Source of the DNA: Bacteroidia bacterium
GTDB lineage: Bacteria > Bacteroidota > Ignavibacteria > SZUA-365
Reading direction: 5' to 3'
NCBI GenBank assembly: GCA_027493955.1
Contig: JAOSJT010000001.1
Coordinates: 5,070,552-5,134,551 of the forward strand
DNA: 64,000 nt
A program made the translations under genes and the position numbers. The notes beneath the pieces are model-generated. The model was not told the origin of the DNA and searched no databases. It worked only from the letters and a program-made list of their open reading frames with translations. Positions 48,715 through 56,951 of the stretch are shown piece after piece (the stretch's first letter is position 1; the number at the start of each line of letters is the position of its first letter).

Positions 48715-49935
48715 ATGTGCATAATAGGAAAAAGTAATATTGCCGATACGAAGAGATCTACAGTGTATTGCGCAATTATGATTACAATGGCTATAATGGT
48801 CGTTTCGGTGTCGAGTACGGAAGCTCAGGTCGTTGTCACGTTGAAAAACGGAAAGGAAGTTTCAGGTGAAATTGTACGCTTCACCGAAAATGTTATTGTA
48901 ATGAAGCGGTACTCTCAGCAAACGCAGAAGTACATTGAGTTTAACCTAGATAAAACTGAAGTAGCAAAAGTTTTTGACATTTTAAGCGACAAAGATGTCA
49001 CATTATTAATTCTAGGTAAGCAATATGTACCTGACAGCATCAACGAAAACGTTTACGAAAACAGCAACAAATTAGACGGAAATTCTTCGAAGAAAGATCA
49101 AACAATCGCACCACGTGTTGAAATAGCGCCATATCAATCGAGAAACGTTACAAAGGATTCGAGTATAAATAGCGCACGTGAAGAATCAATTGGCGTTTCA
49201 AAGATAATTCACCCGAGAAATACACTTGGTTTTATGATTGGTGGAGGTTATAGTACCATATCTCAAGATGACTGGAATAGTGATTTTATAACCACCCCAA
49301 ATAGGTTCTATGAATCGATTAATATGTCTACTGAATTTCAAGAAATGAATAATGGCTTTCCTGTTACAGCGGGATTGCGCTATATTTTCGGAAATTCTTT
49401 TGAAGTAGAGCTCGATGGTTTCTATCTCTTTGGCGGATCAAATATACATGCGAGTGGTTTTATTTATCATACAGTTTTGCAAAGCGATGTCTACACAAGG
49501 GTTTCCGATGAGATTGAAGTACACCATATCGAAGGACGAATGGGGTTGCGCGTGTATTTTGTAGATGCAAAAAGCAACCTAGCGCTATATTTACGCGTGG
49601 GTGGAGCCGGTGCGTATATGGCAACGGATCGCTCTGTGGAGATGGTATATTCCGGTTATCCATATATGTCTGAATATTGGCTTGAGAGATATCATGCGTA
49701 TGGAGTTTCAATCAATGGCGGGTTTGGTGTCCGAGCTGCTCTGTCCCCGATATCGATCAATGTAGGTGCTAATTACAGGCATACGCCAAAGAAGGATTGG
49801 AACAAATTTACGGCGGATAAGACATCCTACAAAAATGGCGATGCTGATGATCTTGTCCCTCCGTCCGGATCCTCTTCGGTATTTTATGATATGAGCGGTA
49901 TTGAGGTGATATTACAGCTTGTAACTTACTTATAG
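48715..49935 (+). CDS. putative outer-membrane beta-barrel protein with N-terminal KDG-type domain
   Basis: This 406-residue protein has an N-terminal hydrophobic leader (about residues 18-38, IMITMAIMVVSVSSTEAQ). An N-terminal domain follows (VVTLKNGKEVSGEIVRFTEN) that recurs in the next gene. The C-terminal ~240 residues alternate polar and aromatic residues (LGFMIGGGYSTISQ, FEVELDGFYLFGG, LALYLRVGGAGAYMATD) and end VILQLVTYL, as outer-membrane barrels do. ATG 48715 follows ACGAGGTATGAA. It is distinctly AT-richer than the DISARM-like and phage genes, so it has a separate origin. It is probably co-transcribed with the next gene. Confidence 0.65.
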   Translation: MCIIGKSNIADTKRSTVYCAIMITMAIMVVSVSSTEAQVVVTLKNGKEVSGEIVRFTENVIVMKRYSQQTQKYIEFNLDKTEVAKVFDILSDKDVTLLILGKQYVPDSINENVYENSNKLDGNSSKKDQTIAPRVEIAPYQSRNVTKDSSINSAREESIGVSKIIHPRNTLGFMIGGGYSTISQDDWNSDFITTPNRFYESINMSTEFQEMNNGFPVTAGLRYIFGNSFEVELDGFYLFGGSNIHASGFIYHTVLQSDVYTRVSDEIEVHHIEGRMGLRVYFVDAKSNLALYLRVGGAGAYMATDRSVEMVYSGYPYMSEYWLERYHAYGVSINGGFGVRAALSPISINVGANYRHTPKKDWNKFTADKTSYKNGDADDLVPPSGSSSVFYDMSGIEVILQLVTYL

Positions 49936-49958
49936 AATGACTAACTCGTGGAGAAATC

Positions 49959-50864
49959 ATGACCTCACATTCGATGTCGTATGTATGCGGTTTAGTTGCG
50001 ATTCTCGTGCTAAACACGAATTTTTTATCTGCACAGTATATCGTCACGATGAAGGACGGCAAGATCGTCGACGGTGACGTCAAAGAATATTCCGGCAGTG
50101 TTTTAGTTTTAAAGGTTTATTCTAAAACCCTAGACAAATACAATGATCTGACCTTGCAAAAAGACATCATCCGTTCAGTTTATGATGTTCTGAATGATAG
50201 GGACGTAACCTTGACATATCTTGCAGTATCGACCTTGCCTTCGACCCAGACTGGCGTGGACCAAGATTTGTACGAGAGACAATTGAAAACCCAACAACAG
50301 CAGCCTGTATCAATTCCAGGCAATACTTATGGCAAGAATTTGATTGATGTAGTATATCTTAATGATGGTTCGGTAATAAAAGGAGTCATTATTGAACAGA
50401 TTCCAAATCAGCTACTTCGTATCCAAACTCGCGATGGCAGTATCTTTACCTATGAGTATACCAAAATTACTCGGTTAGGAAAGGACGTAGACCCGTTTGA
50501 GCAAGAGGAAGTATCCGAGAAATCGCCATTATTAGCCTTTGTACTATCATTTATGATTACAGGTGTTGGACAGTTCTACAATGAACAAGTTGGCAAAGGT
50601 GTGCTCATGATGGGTGGAGCTATTGCAGGATTTGCAATGATGGCATCAAATCCCAGAGACCCGGAGCCCGGTTTAATCGTCTGGTTAGGTTGCACGCTTT
50701 GGTCATTGATTGACGCTCCAGTGTCGGCTTCAGCAATAAATAATGACGCCAAGAAGCGCAGATACGGTTATCTTTATGAGAAAGAGGTGGGACCAGGTAC
50801 ACTTGGATTTGATATTACCTCAATAGACAGACAGATTGGCGTGAAATTCGCTTACCATTTCTGA
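49959..50864 (+). CDS. exported/membrane protein paralogous in its N-terminal domain to 48715, TM2-like C-terminus
   Basis: This 301-residue protein has a signal peptide (residues 1-26, VLNTNFLSAQ). Two copies of a short beta domain follow: YIVTMKDGKIVDGDVKEYSG, then DVVYLNDGSVIKGVIIEQIP. The first matches the start of the neighbouring 48715 protein. A membrane region comes next (LLAFVLSFMITGVGQFYNEQ and GVLMMGGAIAGFAMM), with the G-x-G-Q-F-Y-x-x-x-x-x-K-G pattern of TM2-type domains. It starts 23 bases after the previous stop with GTGGAGAAATC. An envelope protein of unknown role. Confidence 0.65.
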   Translation: MTSHSMSYVCGLVAILVLNTNFLSAQYIVTMKDGKIVDGDVKEYSGSVLVLKVYSKTLDKYNDLTLQKDIIRSVYDVLNDRDVTLTYLAVSTLPSTQTGVDQDLYERQLKTQQQQPVSIPGNTYGKNLIDVVYLNDGSVIKGVIIEQIPNQLLRIQTRDGSIFTYEYTKITRLGKDVDPFEQEEVSEKSPLLAFVLSFMITGVGQFYNEQVGKGVLMMGGAIAGFAMMASNPRDPEPGLIVWLGCTLWSLIDAPVSASAINNDAKKRRYGYLYEKEVGPGTLGFDITSIDRQIGVKFAYHF

Positions 50865-50913
50865 TCGTGACATTTGGATCGCGGTTCATACTAACGTCAG
50901 TTGCTTTTTGGAG

Positions 50914-50936
50914 AGCCCTGGCATCGGGGCTTTCCC
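50914..50936 (+). terminator. rho-independent terminator
   Basis: AGCCC (50914-50918) pairs with GGGCT (50927-50931), followed by TTCCC. It lies 50 bp after the membrane-protein gene. The T-tract is weak. Confidence 0.5.
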
Positions 50937-50939
50937 ATT

Positions 50940-51244
50940 CCATGCAATGACCAATAATCCGGACCCCACTTGACTTGAATAGGTCCCAATCCTTATCCTG
51001 CCAGGGAGTCTTACGACCTGGCTCTTTTATACCCCATGGACGTCATTTTGACGCCAAACGCGCCTTCCTCATACCCCGTACACCCACTCGCAAAAAAAAA
51101 ATATTCGTGCGTATTCGCACGATGCAGCGCACACCGGGCGTAGCCCGAGTGCTTGGCGCATACCTGCCATCCTTACACATAATCCTTCGTCCTACCCAGT
51201 CACATTGATGTCTAAATAAGTCCTCATTAAGGCACTTTGAGGAT
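50940..51244. other. intergenic between convergent operons, no supported gene
   Basis: About 300 bp with only short frames. It separates the plus-strand envelope pair from the minus-strand small-protein operon and probably marks a junction between AT-richer cargo and GC-rich phage DNA. Confidence 0.45.
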
Positions 51245-51269
51245 AAAAAAAGTCCCCATGAGGGGACTG
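51245..51269 (-). terminator. rho-independent terminator of the minus-strand small-protein operon
   Basis: AGTCCCC (51251-51257) pairs with GGGGACT (51262-51268). The A-run at 51245-51251 is a U-tract on the minus strand. It is placed 25 bp after the stop of the last gene. Confidence 0.8.
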
Positions 51270-51291
51270 TATGCGTACGGGTGAGAGCGTC

Positions 51292-51453
51292 TTACTTCGA
51301 GTCGTTATTGAAATCCTCAAGAAACTTCGCCTGCCGTTCATGGAATCGTTTGACCGCCGTGCCACGAATGAGGATGGCAACCAAAAGGGTAGTGAGTGCG
51401 AATATAACCGCGCAGATTAGCGCCATTAGGAATAGCGGTTCGGAATCAAACAT
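51292..51453 (-). CDS. small single-pass membrane protein (53 aa)
   Basis: It reads MFDSEPLFLMALICAVIFAL to FLEDFNNDSK. Residues 7-29 form one transmembrane helix, followed by a basic and then acidic cytoplasmic tail. A near-perfect ribosome site, GGAGGAGG, lies seven bases before the ATG at 51453. It is the last gene of a four-gene leftward operon just before a terminator. Its size and shape recall phage membrane peptides (holin-like or superinfection-exclusion), but no motif decides this. Confidence 0.6.
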   Translation of the reverse strand: MFDSEPLFLMALICAVIFALTTLLVAILIRGTAVKRFHERQAKFLEDFNNDSK

Positions 51454-51475
51454 CACGACCTCCTCTCCAGGTTGC

Positions 51476-51616
51476 TCAAATATTTCGGAAAATGCGCCTC
51501 ACGTTTACAAACTTGACCAGATCCTCGCCAAAGGCCATGAGTCCAAGGAACACGGCTACGAGCCCGATCATGACAGCTGTCGACAGAATGACGAAGATTG
51601 GAACAGGAACATACAT
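51476..51616 (-). CDS. small single-pass membrane protein (46 aa)
   Basis: It reads MYVPVPIFVILSTAVMIGLV to NVRRIFRNI. One transmembrane helix (residues 5-28) is followed by a basic tail. ATG 51616 is preceded by AAGAGGAAGTCGTC (GAGGAAG ribosome site); the longer frame to 51679 crosses a terminator hairpin and is rejected. It lies 22 bases ahead of the 53-residue membrane protein, so the two may form a pair. Confidence 0.6.
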   Translation of the reverse strand: MYVPVPIFVILSTAVMIGLVAVFLGLMAFGEDLVKFVNVRRIFRNI

Positions 51617-51648
51617 GACGACTTCCTCTTGAATGTATGAGTCAATGT

Positions 51649-51676
51649 AAAAAGACCCCTTGGTCTTTCCAAGGGG
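51649..51676 (-). terminator. rho-independent terminator inside the minus-strand operon
   Basis: CCCCTTGG (51656-51663) pairs perfectly with CCAAGGGG (51669-51676). The A5 run at 51649-51653 gives a U-tract on the minus strand. It separates the 81-residue gene from the two membrane peptides, so the latter may be expressed at lower level or from their own start. Confidence 0.75.
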
Positions 51677-51685
51677 CAATATGGG

Positions 51686-51931
51686 TCATCGTGGCGCGCA
51701 GTCATGGGCTTCCTGCAGCATGGCGAGCTCGATGCCGGCTATCAGCTGGCTCAAGGCATTCGAACATGCGAGGAAGTCTCCGGACCATACGAACGCACGG
51801 GCCTGTCGCAAGTGATCCGCCAGGTGATACGACGACGAGCTCACATGGTCCAGCCGCAGCGGTCCGCGGCGCATTTCGGTCCTCAGCACGGACATATCAT
51901 GCAGCATGGCCGTCTCTTCGGTCGTAGGCAT
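51686..51931 (-). CDS. small helical phage-like protein (81 aa)
   Basis: It reads MPTTEETAMLHDMSVLRTEM onward, mainly helical, ending AMLQEAHDCAPR. ATG 51931 has an excellent AGGAGGTC ribosome site, which overrides the longer frame to 52162. No family is recognised. GC content and spacing match the phage replication genes. Confidence 0.6.
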   Translation of the reverse strand: MPTTEETAMLHDMSVLRTEMRRGPLRLDHVSSSSYHLADHLRQARAFVWSGDFLACSNALSQLIAGIELAMLQEAHDCAPR

Positions 51932-52046
51932 TATGACCTCCTGAACATGATGGAAACACGGACATAGACGATACGCAAAGGGGCGGACCCTGGCCTCCCT
52001 CGCCAAGGTCCGCAGTGGTGTTCCGTAGCGGAAACCCGTAGTGGTA

Positions 52047-52523
52047 TCAGAACGGGCAGTCTTCGAGGACGACGCGCTCTTTCGGCACGTAGGTCCGGAA
52101 GCGTGGCGCCTCTGCCGACGCCTCGCGCATGAAGTACGCGCTGTGCGGTATGCCGTCCGCATCGACGATGGTCGCCGTGAGTCCGCTCGTGAGGTTCGAC
52201 GTGAACTGGCGGGTCGCGGGCAGCGTCAGCCAGTAGGCCTTGTACGCCTCGATGGCTGCCGCATCGGCGTCCGGATTCTCGGCCTTGTATTTGGCGAGTG
52301 AGTCCTGCCATGCGGCATCCAGCTTGTCCTGCTTGCCCTTCAGCTCGTCGGCGCGAAGCTGGGCGTCACGCGGCTTGAGGAAGGACTTGTAATCCTTGCC
52401 CGAAAGCAGAAGACTGTCGATGAGGACGACGCTGTAGGTCTTGCCCGTGGTCGAGACTTCCGACAGCATGCTGCCGGTCGCCTGCATCTCTTTGCCGTTG
52501 ATGATGACGGTGAACTGTGCCAT
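52047..52523 (-). CDS. phage-like protein with SSB-like acidic tail (158 aa)
   Basis: It opens MAQFTVIINGKEMQATGSML with beta-strand character and has a helical middle (ADELKGKQDKLDAAWQDSLA). It ends VVLEDCPF, an acidic-hydrophobic tip like the SSB terminus. ATG 52523 is preceded by GGAGGCTATC. It is first in a leftward operon of small proteins. A DNA-replication accessory role is plausible given that two other proteins of this element end in similar tips; there is no recognised family. Confidence 0.6.
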   Translation of the reverse strand: MAQFTVIINGKEMQATGSMLSEVSTTGKTYSVVLIDSLLLSGKDYKSFLKPRDAQLRADELKGKQDKLDAAWQDSLAKYKAENPDADAAAIEAYKAYWLTLPATRQFTSNLTSGLTATIVDADGIPHSAYFMREASAEAPRFRTYVPKERVVLEDCPF

Positions 52524-52580
52524 GATAGCCTCCAAACTTGCAATGAACGGTCCAAGCTTCGGGTCATTCCCAAAGGACCA

Positions 52581-52622
52581 AAAAAACAAGCCTGAAAACC
52601 CCACAACGGGGCACTCAGGCTT
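52581..52622 (-). terminator. rho-independent terminator
   Basis: AAGCCTGA (52588-52595) pairs with TCAGGCTT (52615-52622), with an inner CCCC/GGGG pairing. The A6 run at 52581-52586 is a U-tract on the minus strand. It ends a transcript coming from the right, probably that of the 65-codon ORF. Confidence 0.75.
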
Positions 52623-52648
52623 GCCTACGAGGGGCGGACCAAGGGCTG

Positions 52649-52846
52649 TTACTTTACTGCGCCTCGCTGAAGCAGATTTTCGTCAAGACGGGCGGCGGGG
52701 AAGAGACTGAAGGGATATGGCTCACGGATGGCCCTGTATTCATTGGCGATAGGCTCGCGGACGGCCGTTACCAGACCATCGTGACTGACGGTGAGCTGCT
52801 GTCGGGAGGGGGTTTTTACCCCACATTCCATGTGCGATGCGTTCAT
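52649..52846 (-). CDS. possible small protein (65 aa)
   Basis: The frame MNASHMECGVKTPSRQQLTV to LLQRGAVK follows GGAGTACGC and is followed 27 bases later by a strong terminator. The central VREPIANEYRAIREPYPFSL looks protein-like. The longer frame to 53122 has no ribosome site. The call rests on ribosome site, composition and terminator placement only. Confidence 0.4.
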   Translation of the reverse strand: MNASHMECGVKTPSRQQLTVSHDGLVTAVREPIANEYRAIREPYPFSLFPAARLDENLLQRGAVK

Positions 52847-53472
52847 GCGTACTCCATTGGTGGTTGCGTGCGCGGTCACTTGCCGCACTGAAGACGCAAG
52901 CCTGAAGGCGTCACAAGACGCGCAGGAGAGGGCGGCACAAGGGCGCTCAAGGTGACTGCGTGGGTACACGTACGCGTATCGCTTTACGCGTCCTTTGTGG
53001 TGCGACAGCGCCACCGTTACGTGTACGAATCGACCCCCCGCCCTCAAAGTCGACCCCCGCCCCGTCCGCACTAGGGGGTACCTCTCTCCCACTGCATGGT
53101 ATTTCTGAAAATCACCGGCCATCTGCTTGCCTTATGCGGACAAGGGCGGATAAGCTGCATGCCATGATGACCTATGGTGACGTGGTGCATCGGTATGCCG
53201 ACTCGTCGTCGTCCTACCGATGCACTCGCATCGTCATGCGCGACGGGCGTGGTGATGGTCACTGGCGTGTGTGTGGTGGTGGGTGCGTGTGGTGTCTGCT
53301 TTCAGGCCTGTTTTTTCGGCTCCCGGTAAAAAAAGTTGAAACCGCCGTTATTCCTTGCGGCATAACCGCTTACCGGCCCGGCCTCAAGTGGGGACTCAAA
53401 ACAAGTGTATCAGTTTGTCAGCGGGGAGTACGCCCCGCGCCTATCTTGGACACCCTAAAACATGGAGGACGA
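52847..53472. other. about 600 bp regulatory/intergenic region between divergent phage operons
   Basis: No convincing gene. Divergent transcription to both sides means the promoters of the minus-strand small-protein operon and of the rightward replication operon should be here. I see no unambiguous operator pair or repressor gene. Confidence 0.45.
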
Positions 53473-53538
53473 ATGTCCCGATTGAACATCACAAGCCCGC
53501 ACAAGGGTGGAATTGATGGAGGAAGGACGCATGTCTGA
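53473..53538 (+). CDS. possible 21-residue leader peptide
   Basis: MSRLNITSPHKGGIDGGRTHV follows GGAGGACGA and its stop overlaps the next start (ATGTCTGA). It may serve as a coupled leader for the zinc protein gene. It is too short to judge by composition. Confidence 0.3.
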   Translation: MSRLNITSPHKGGIDGGRTHV

Positions 53539-53908
53539 AACGGGCGTGTACCTGAACAAATGCATCGTCTGCGGACTGGTCGAAGTCGGCGCAAGGCGAT
53601 CGGTACTCGAAGACGGTCCGCCGATGAGCCTGTGTTCGCAGCATGCGTTTCTGCTTGAGAGCGACCACGCATACGGCGTGTACTGCATGCGCTGCGACCG
53701 GCTGACCGCCGTGCTGCATATCGCCGGCTACGAGGGCGACAAGCTGGTGTTCGCCGAGACGTGTCCCTTGTGCGACGAGAGCGTAGTCAAACTTGAGGCC
53801 CGATCATGGAAGAACCGTTCGACGAATGTCGCCTCATCGAGTCCATCGCCAAGGGACATCGATCCGGACGACGCATCATCATCCACGGACCCCACGGCGA
53901 CGCCCTGA
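53531..53908 (+). CDS. zinc-ribbon phage protein, 3' end probably extended by loss of its stop
   Basis: The frame is 125 residues. Cysteine pairs CIVCG, CSQH, CMRCD and CPLCD in the first ~80 residues indicate a zinc-binding fold. ATG 53531 is preceded by GGAGGAAGGACGC. After about residue 92 (EARSW) the sequence becomes Ser/Pro/Thr-rich (SSSPSPRD, SSSTDPTATP), which is simply the shifted frame of the next gene that starts at 53806. In a typical phage overlap the codon at 53806 would end this gene; here it reads TGG. A lost stop is the likely explanation. Confidence 0.65.
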   Translation: MSETGVYLNKCIVCGLVEVGARRSVLEDGPPMSLCSQHAFLLESDHAYGVYCMRCDRLTAVLHIAGYEGDKLVFAETCPLCDESVVKLEARSWKNRSTNVASSSPSPRDIDPDDASSSTDPTATP

Positions 53909-54033
53909 GGATCCATACGACCGACCGCAGAGTCCGCCGCGATACGTCCGCAAAACGTCTGCGGGATGCCCTGTGGGAGTTTCTTGACCCATCCATCTAC
54001 GAAGAACTCAAGGAGATTTTCCGGAATGAATAA
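53806..54033 (+). CDS. small hypothetical phage protein (75 aa)
   Basis: It reads MEEPFDECRLIESIAKGHRS onward, with a basic middle and a helical acidic C-terminus (WEFLDPSIYEELKEIFRNE). It overlaps the zinc protein gene by ~100 bases and the RecT-like gene by ATGAATAA. The overlaps and GC content match the operon. No family is recognised. Confidence 0.6.
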   Translation: MEEPFDECRLIESIAKGHRSGRRIIIHGPHGDALRIHTTDRRVRRDTSAKRLRDALWEFLDPSIYEELKEIFRNE

Positions 54034-54952
54034 CGAACCCGCAACAGTCCAGGAGCCCGCGGCCGCCCTTCAAACGCTGCCGAATGTAGCGATGACGAAG
54101 GCCGTGGACGCTCCGTTGGCCCTCGCGCGCAGGCCCTCGTACGACCTGCCGCTGGCCGAACTGGCCGAATCGATGTACCTGTCGGGCATGTTCAAAGACC
54201 TCAAAAGCGTCCACCAGGCGAAGGTGAAAATACCCGCAGGACGCGAGCTGGGCGTCCCGCCGGTGCAGGCGATGAACTCGCTGTACATCATCGAAGGCAA
54301 GGTCGCAATGGCGGCCGCGCTCATGGGCGGACTCATACTCCGCGACGGACGCTACAAGTACCGCGTAACGCAGCTGGACGACTCGGGCTGCACCATTTCG
54401 TTCTACGAACGCAACGACATGCAGGAATGGACCGCGTGCGGACCGCCGTCGACGTTCTCGCGCGCGGACGCGCAAGTGGCGCAGCTTTTGGGCAAGGAGG
54501 TGTGGAAGAAGTGGTTCCGCAACATGGCCTTCTCCCGCGCGCTTTCGAACGGCGCACGGTGGTACTGCAGCGACATCTTCTTAGGTCCCGTGTACGTGCC
54601 CGAAGAACTCGGCGCCATCGTCAACGAGGACGGCGATGTCGTGACCGTCGAGATACCGACGCAGGCCGACGGCGAGCCCAAACCCGACCGCAACGACTGG
54701 CAGCGCGAAGCCGCCAAATCGATCTACCCGCGCGTCGCGCCCAACGTGGCCGAACGCGTCCGCGAAAACGCCCGCAACCCCGACATCTCGAGCGAAGACT
54801 TTACGTCCTTCCTCGTCGACGTGGCGAAGATCCACGGCATTTCCATTCCACCACCACCGCAACAACCGCAAGAGGCCAGCTATGTCGACATCGCAGCAGA
54901 TGAACTCCCCTTCGGACAACATCCCGCTACCGAAGGCGAAGCTCATGCTTGA
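54026..54952 (+). CDS. RecT-like phage single-strand annealing protein
   Basis: This 308-residue protein has the pattern of a phage RecT-type recombination family: LAESMYLSGMFKDLKSVHQA, VKIPAGRELGVPPVQAM, LYIIEGKVAMAAALMGG, ISFYERNDM and FRNMAFSRALSNGARWYCSD. Such proteins anneal complementary single strands at phage DNA ends. A proline-rich linker (ISIPPPPQQPQ) leads to a tail with DELPF, another acidic-hydrophobic element. ATG 54026 overlaps the previous stop. It sits at the head of the replication genes. Assignment is by remembered motif pattern. Confidence 0.65.
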   Translation: MNNEPATVQEPAAALQTLPNVAMTKAVDAPLALARRPSYDLPLAELAESMYLSGMFKDLKSVHQAKVKIPAGRELGVPPVQAMNSLYIIEGKVAMAAALMGGLILRDGRYKYRVTQLDDSGCTISFYERNDMQEWTACGPPSTFSRADAQVAQLLGKEVWKKWFRNMAFSRALSNGARWYCSDIFLGPVYVPEELGAIVNEDGDVVTVEIPTQADGEPKPDRNDWQREAAKSIYPRVAPNVAERVRENARNPDISSEDFTSFLVDVAKIHGISIPPPPQQPQEASYVDIAADELPFGQHPATEGEAHA

Positions 54953-55136
54953 GGTCTCAGGAGGCGTCATAACGTCGATGCTCGCGAGCGAACTTGTCGA
55001 AGTCACGATCGTCGACCGGGACTTACAGAAGACCGGCGGCGCCGTGGGCGAGGTCCTGCAGACCACCATGGCGTTTCCCATCGCCGACTTCGAGGAGGCC
55101 GTCATGGCCATCAGAAACCAGATCATCGAGGGATAA
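54882..55136 (+). CDS. small phage protein (84 aa)
   Basis: It reads MSTSQQMNSPSDNIPLPKAK to VMAIRNQIIEG, a compact alpha/beta protein. It overlaps the RecT-like 3' end by ~70 bases; ATG 54903 is an alternative start that shortens the overlap. The primase-like gene starts on the next base after its stop. The function is unknown. Confidence 0.55.
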   Translation: MSTSQQMNSPSDNIPLPKAKLMLEVSGGVITSMLASELVEVTIVDRDLQKTGGAVGEVLQTTMAFPIADFEEAVMAIRNQIIEG

Positions 55137-56096
55137 ATGCTGCATCTCAAGGAATTCGCGCCGGTGGGCATCTGGAAGCGGCGCTTCGGAGCGACGGAGT
55201 ATCAGCCGTCTCAGCGCATCTGGACGGTCCCGAAAGGACTCGGCTTCATGCCGGTGTACGGCTCGCTGTACTCGTGGGAGATCCCGGCGAAGGGCGAAGA
55301 CCCCAATTTCGCCATGCCGATCATCCATGAGATCATATGGGACTTCGATTCCAGCCTCGGCCTTGAGTACGCGCAGGAAGACGCCCGCAACTTCGTCACC
55401 TATCTCGCCGAAATCCACGACGTGGACTGCGGGACCATCGGCATGTACTTCAGCGGTCAGAAGGGCTTTCACATCGTCCTGCCGATCGCGTCCATCGTCG
55501 ACATGAACGACCAGGCGGACGGACTCTGGGGCGTGCGTCCGCAGATCATCCGCAACTTCGCCCTGCAGATCGCGACCGGCTTCAAGACGCTCGACCAGTC
55601 GGTGTTCGACGCCCGCAGGCTTTTCCGCTTGCCGTACGCCGTCCACCCGGGATCGGGACTCTACAAGACGCCCCTGGACTTCGCGCAGCTTCGCGACATG
55701 ACGCCGGACGACATACGCGAGTACGCGAGCGTGAGCCAATGGGCGGACCCTGTGGTGTTCAACACACCAGTGCCGTCGCCCTCGCTCTACGAGCTGCTGC
55801 TGCAGACGAGCGAGACGCTTGAGGCCTCGCATGAACCCGCACCCAGGGCGTCGCTTGCCGCCATGTTCGACATCGCCGCGCCTGGCGAACGCAACGTCCG
55901 CGCAACGCAGCTCGCCGGCGTCCTCGTCAAGGCCATGGACGACCTGCCGATGATCCGAGAGATCATGAAACTCTGGAACCGCCAGCACAGGCAACCGCTA
56001 TCGCAACACGAACTCGACGTCGTCACCACCGGCGTCTACCAACGATATCACACCAAAGCACACACAAGAAGGAACCACCATGTCCCAGGATTTTAA
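55137..56096 (+). CDS. archaeo-eukaryotic-type (AEP) primase
   Basis: This 319-residue protein carries the AEP small-subunit motifs: catalytic DxD in IIWDFDSSLG (residues 66-75), FSGQKGFHIVLP (103-114, the S-x-K-G-x-H motif), and RLFRLPYAVHPGSGLYKTPL near 160-179. AEP enzymes make primers, and sometimes extend DNA, in plasmids, phages and archaea. It probably initiates replication of this element. It is followed by the SSB-tailed protein (16-base overlap) and a DnaB-like ATPase, a compact replication set. Confidence 0.85.
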   Translation: MLHLKEFAPVGIWKRRFGATEYQPSQRIWTVPKGLGFMPVYGSLYSWEIPAKGEDPNFAMPIIHEIIWDFDSSLGLEYAQEDARNFVTYLAEIHDVDCGTIGMYFSGQKGFHIVLPIASIVDMNDQADGLWGVRPQIIRNFALQIATGFKTLDQSVFDARRLFRLPYAVHPGSGLYKTPLDFAQLRDMTPDDIREYASVSQWADPVVFNTPVPSPSLYELLLQTSETLEASHEPAPRASLAAMFDIAAPGERNVRATQLAGVLVKAMDDLPMIREIMKLWNRQHRQPLSQHELDVVTTGVYQRYHTKAHTRRNHHVPGF

Positions 56097-56883
56097 TACC
56101 ATCATGCCGCCCACCATCCCGATCACGAAGGAGGACTACACGCTCGCCCACGGCCATCAGGTCAAATGGGGCGTCCTCGAAATCATGCCGCTCAAGACCG
56201 AAATCGAAGCCCTCGGGGAGGGCCAAGAAGCGGTCGACATCCGCAAGCTCGTCCCGTGGCGCGCCGGCATCATCCTGCGTGCGATCGCTCTCAAAAGCCG
56301 CGTCGTCCTCGAAGACGGCCGCAGCATCATCCGCGAGCTGTATACGTGCGACCCGAACGGCAACGTCGCGCTGAGCTACAACGGCAAGTACATGTCGCAG
56401 TGGTGCAAGCTGGACCTCGGCGAGGTCGAACGCGGGTGGGCCCGCCAGTACAGCCGCGAAAAGCGCAAGCTCGTCTACGACCTGCCGCCGAACTGGGACG
56501 CCATGCGGCCGGAAGAACGGTATGCCTACTGGCTCGGCATGCTGGGCGGCCGCTACGGCTTTCCCATCGGCTCGCTGCAGGAAGGCTCGACGTTCTACGG
56601 CTACTTCACGCGGTCGAAGTCCGAGTCCACGGGCAAATGGTATTCGGACGTGAAGAAGGTCTACAAGGACGGCGCGGGCGACTGGCACGACGCATGTCCG
56701 ACCGAACTCGGGTCCATCGATGTGCCCGTCCTGCGCAAGCTGGCCATGCTCATCGAGGACGAGTACCAGCGCAACGATCCGGCCTCGTTCAACTTCGGCG
56801 CGAACGTCGGCCGCCAGCAGTCCGGAAACGGTCACGGCAACGGCGGCGGCGTGCGGTCCTTCGACGAGGAAGCCGGTTTCTGA
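56080..56883 (+). CDS. replication-operon protein with SSB-like tail, paralogue of 12752
   Basis: This 267-residue protein is related along its length to the 12752-13528 product. A central ~200-residue domain (KWGVLEIMPLK, VPWRAGIILRAIALK, AYWLGMLGGRYGFPIG, STGKWYSDVKKVYKD) is followed by a flexible Gly/Asn/His linker (GNGHGNGGGV) and an acidic tip SFDEEAGF. A folded domain, glycine linker and acidic-aromatic tip is the architecture of single-stranded-DNA-binding proteins. Sitting between the primase and the helicase-like gene, it is a good candidate for the element's SSB, though no OB-fold signature is obvious. It overlaps the primase 3' end by 17 bases. Confidence 0.65.
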   Translation: MSQDFNTIMPPTIPITKEDYTLAHGHQVKWGVLEIMPLKTEIEALGEGQEAVDIRKLVPWRAGIILRAIALKSRVVLEDGRSIIRELYTCDPNGNVALSYNGKYMSQWCKLDLGEVERGWARQYSREKRKLVYDLPPNWDAMRPEERYAYWLGMLGGRYGFPIGSLQEGSTFYGYFTRSKSESTGKWYSDVKKVYKDGAGDWHDACPTELGSIDVPVLRKLAMLIEDEYQRNDPASFNFGANVGRQQSGNGHGNGGGVRSFDEEAGF

Positions 56884-56951
56884 AATCATTTCCGCGGGCG
56901 GCCCTGGGGCTTCGGCCTTGGGGTCGCCGGCGCATAAACAGCAGGTAACGC

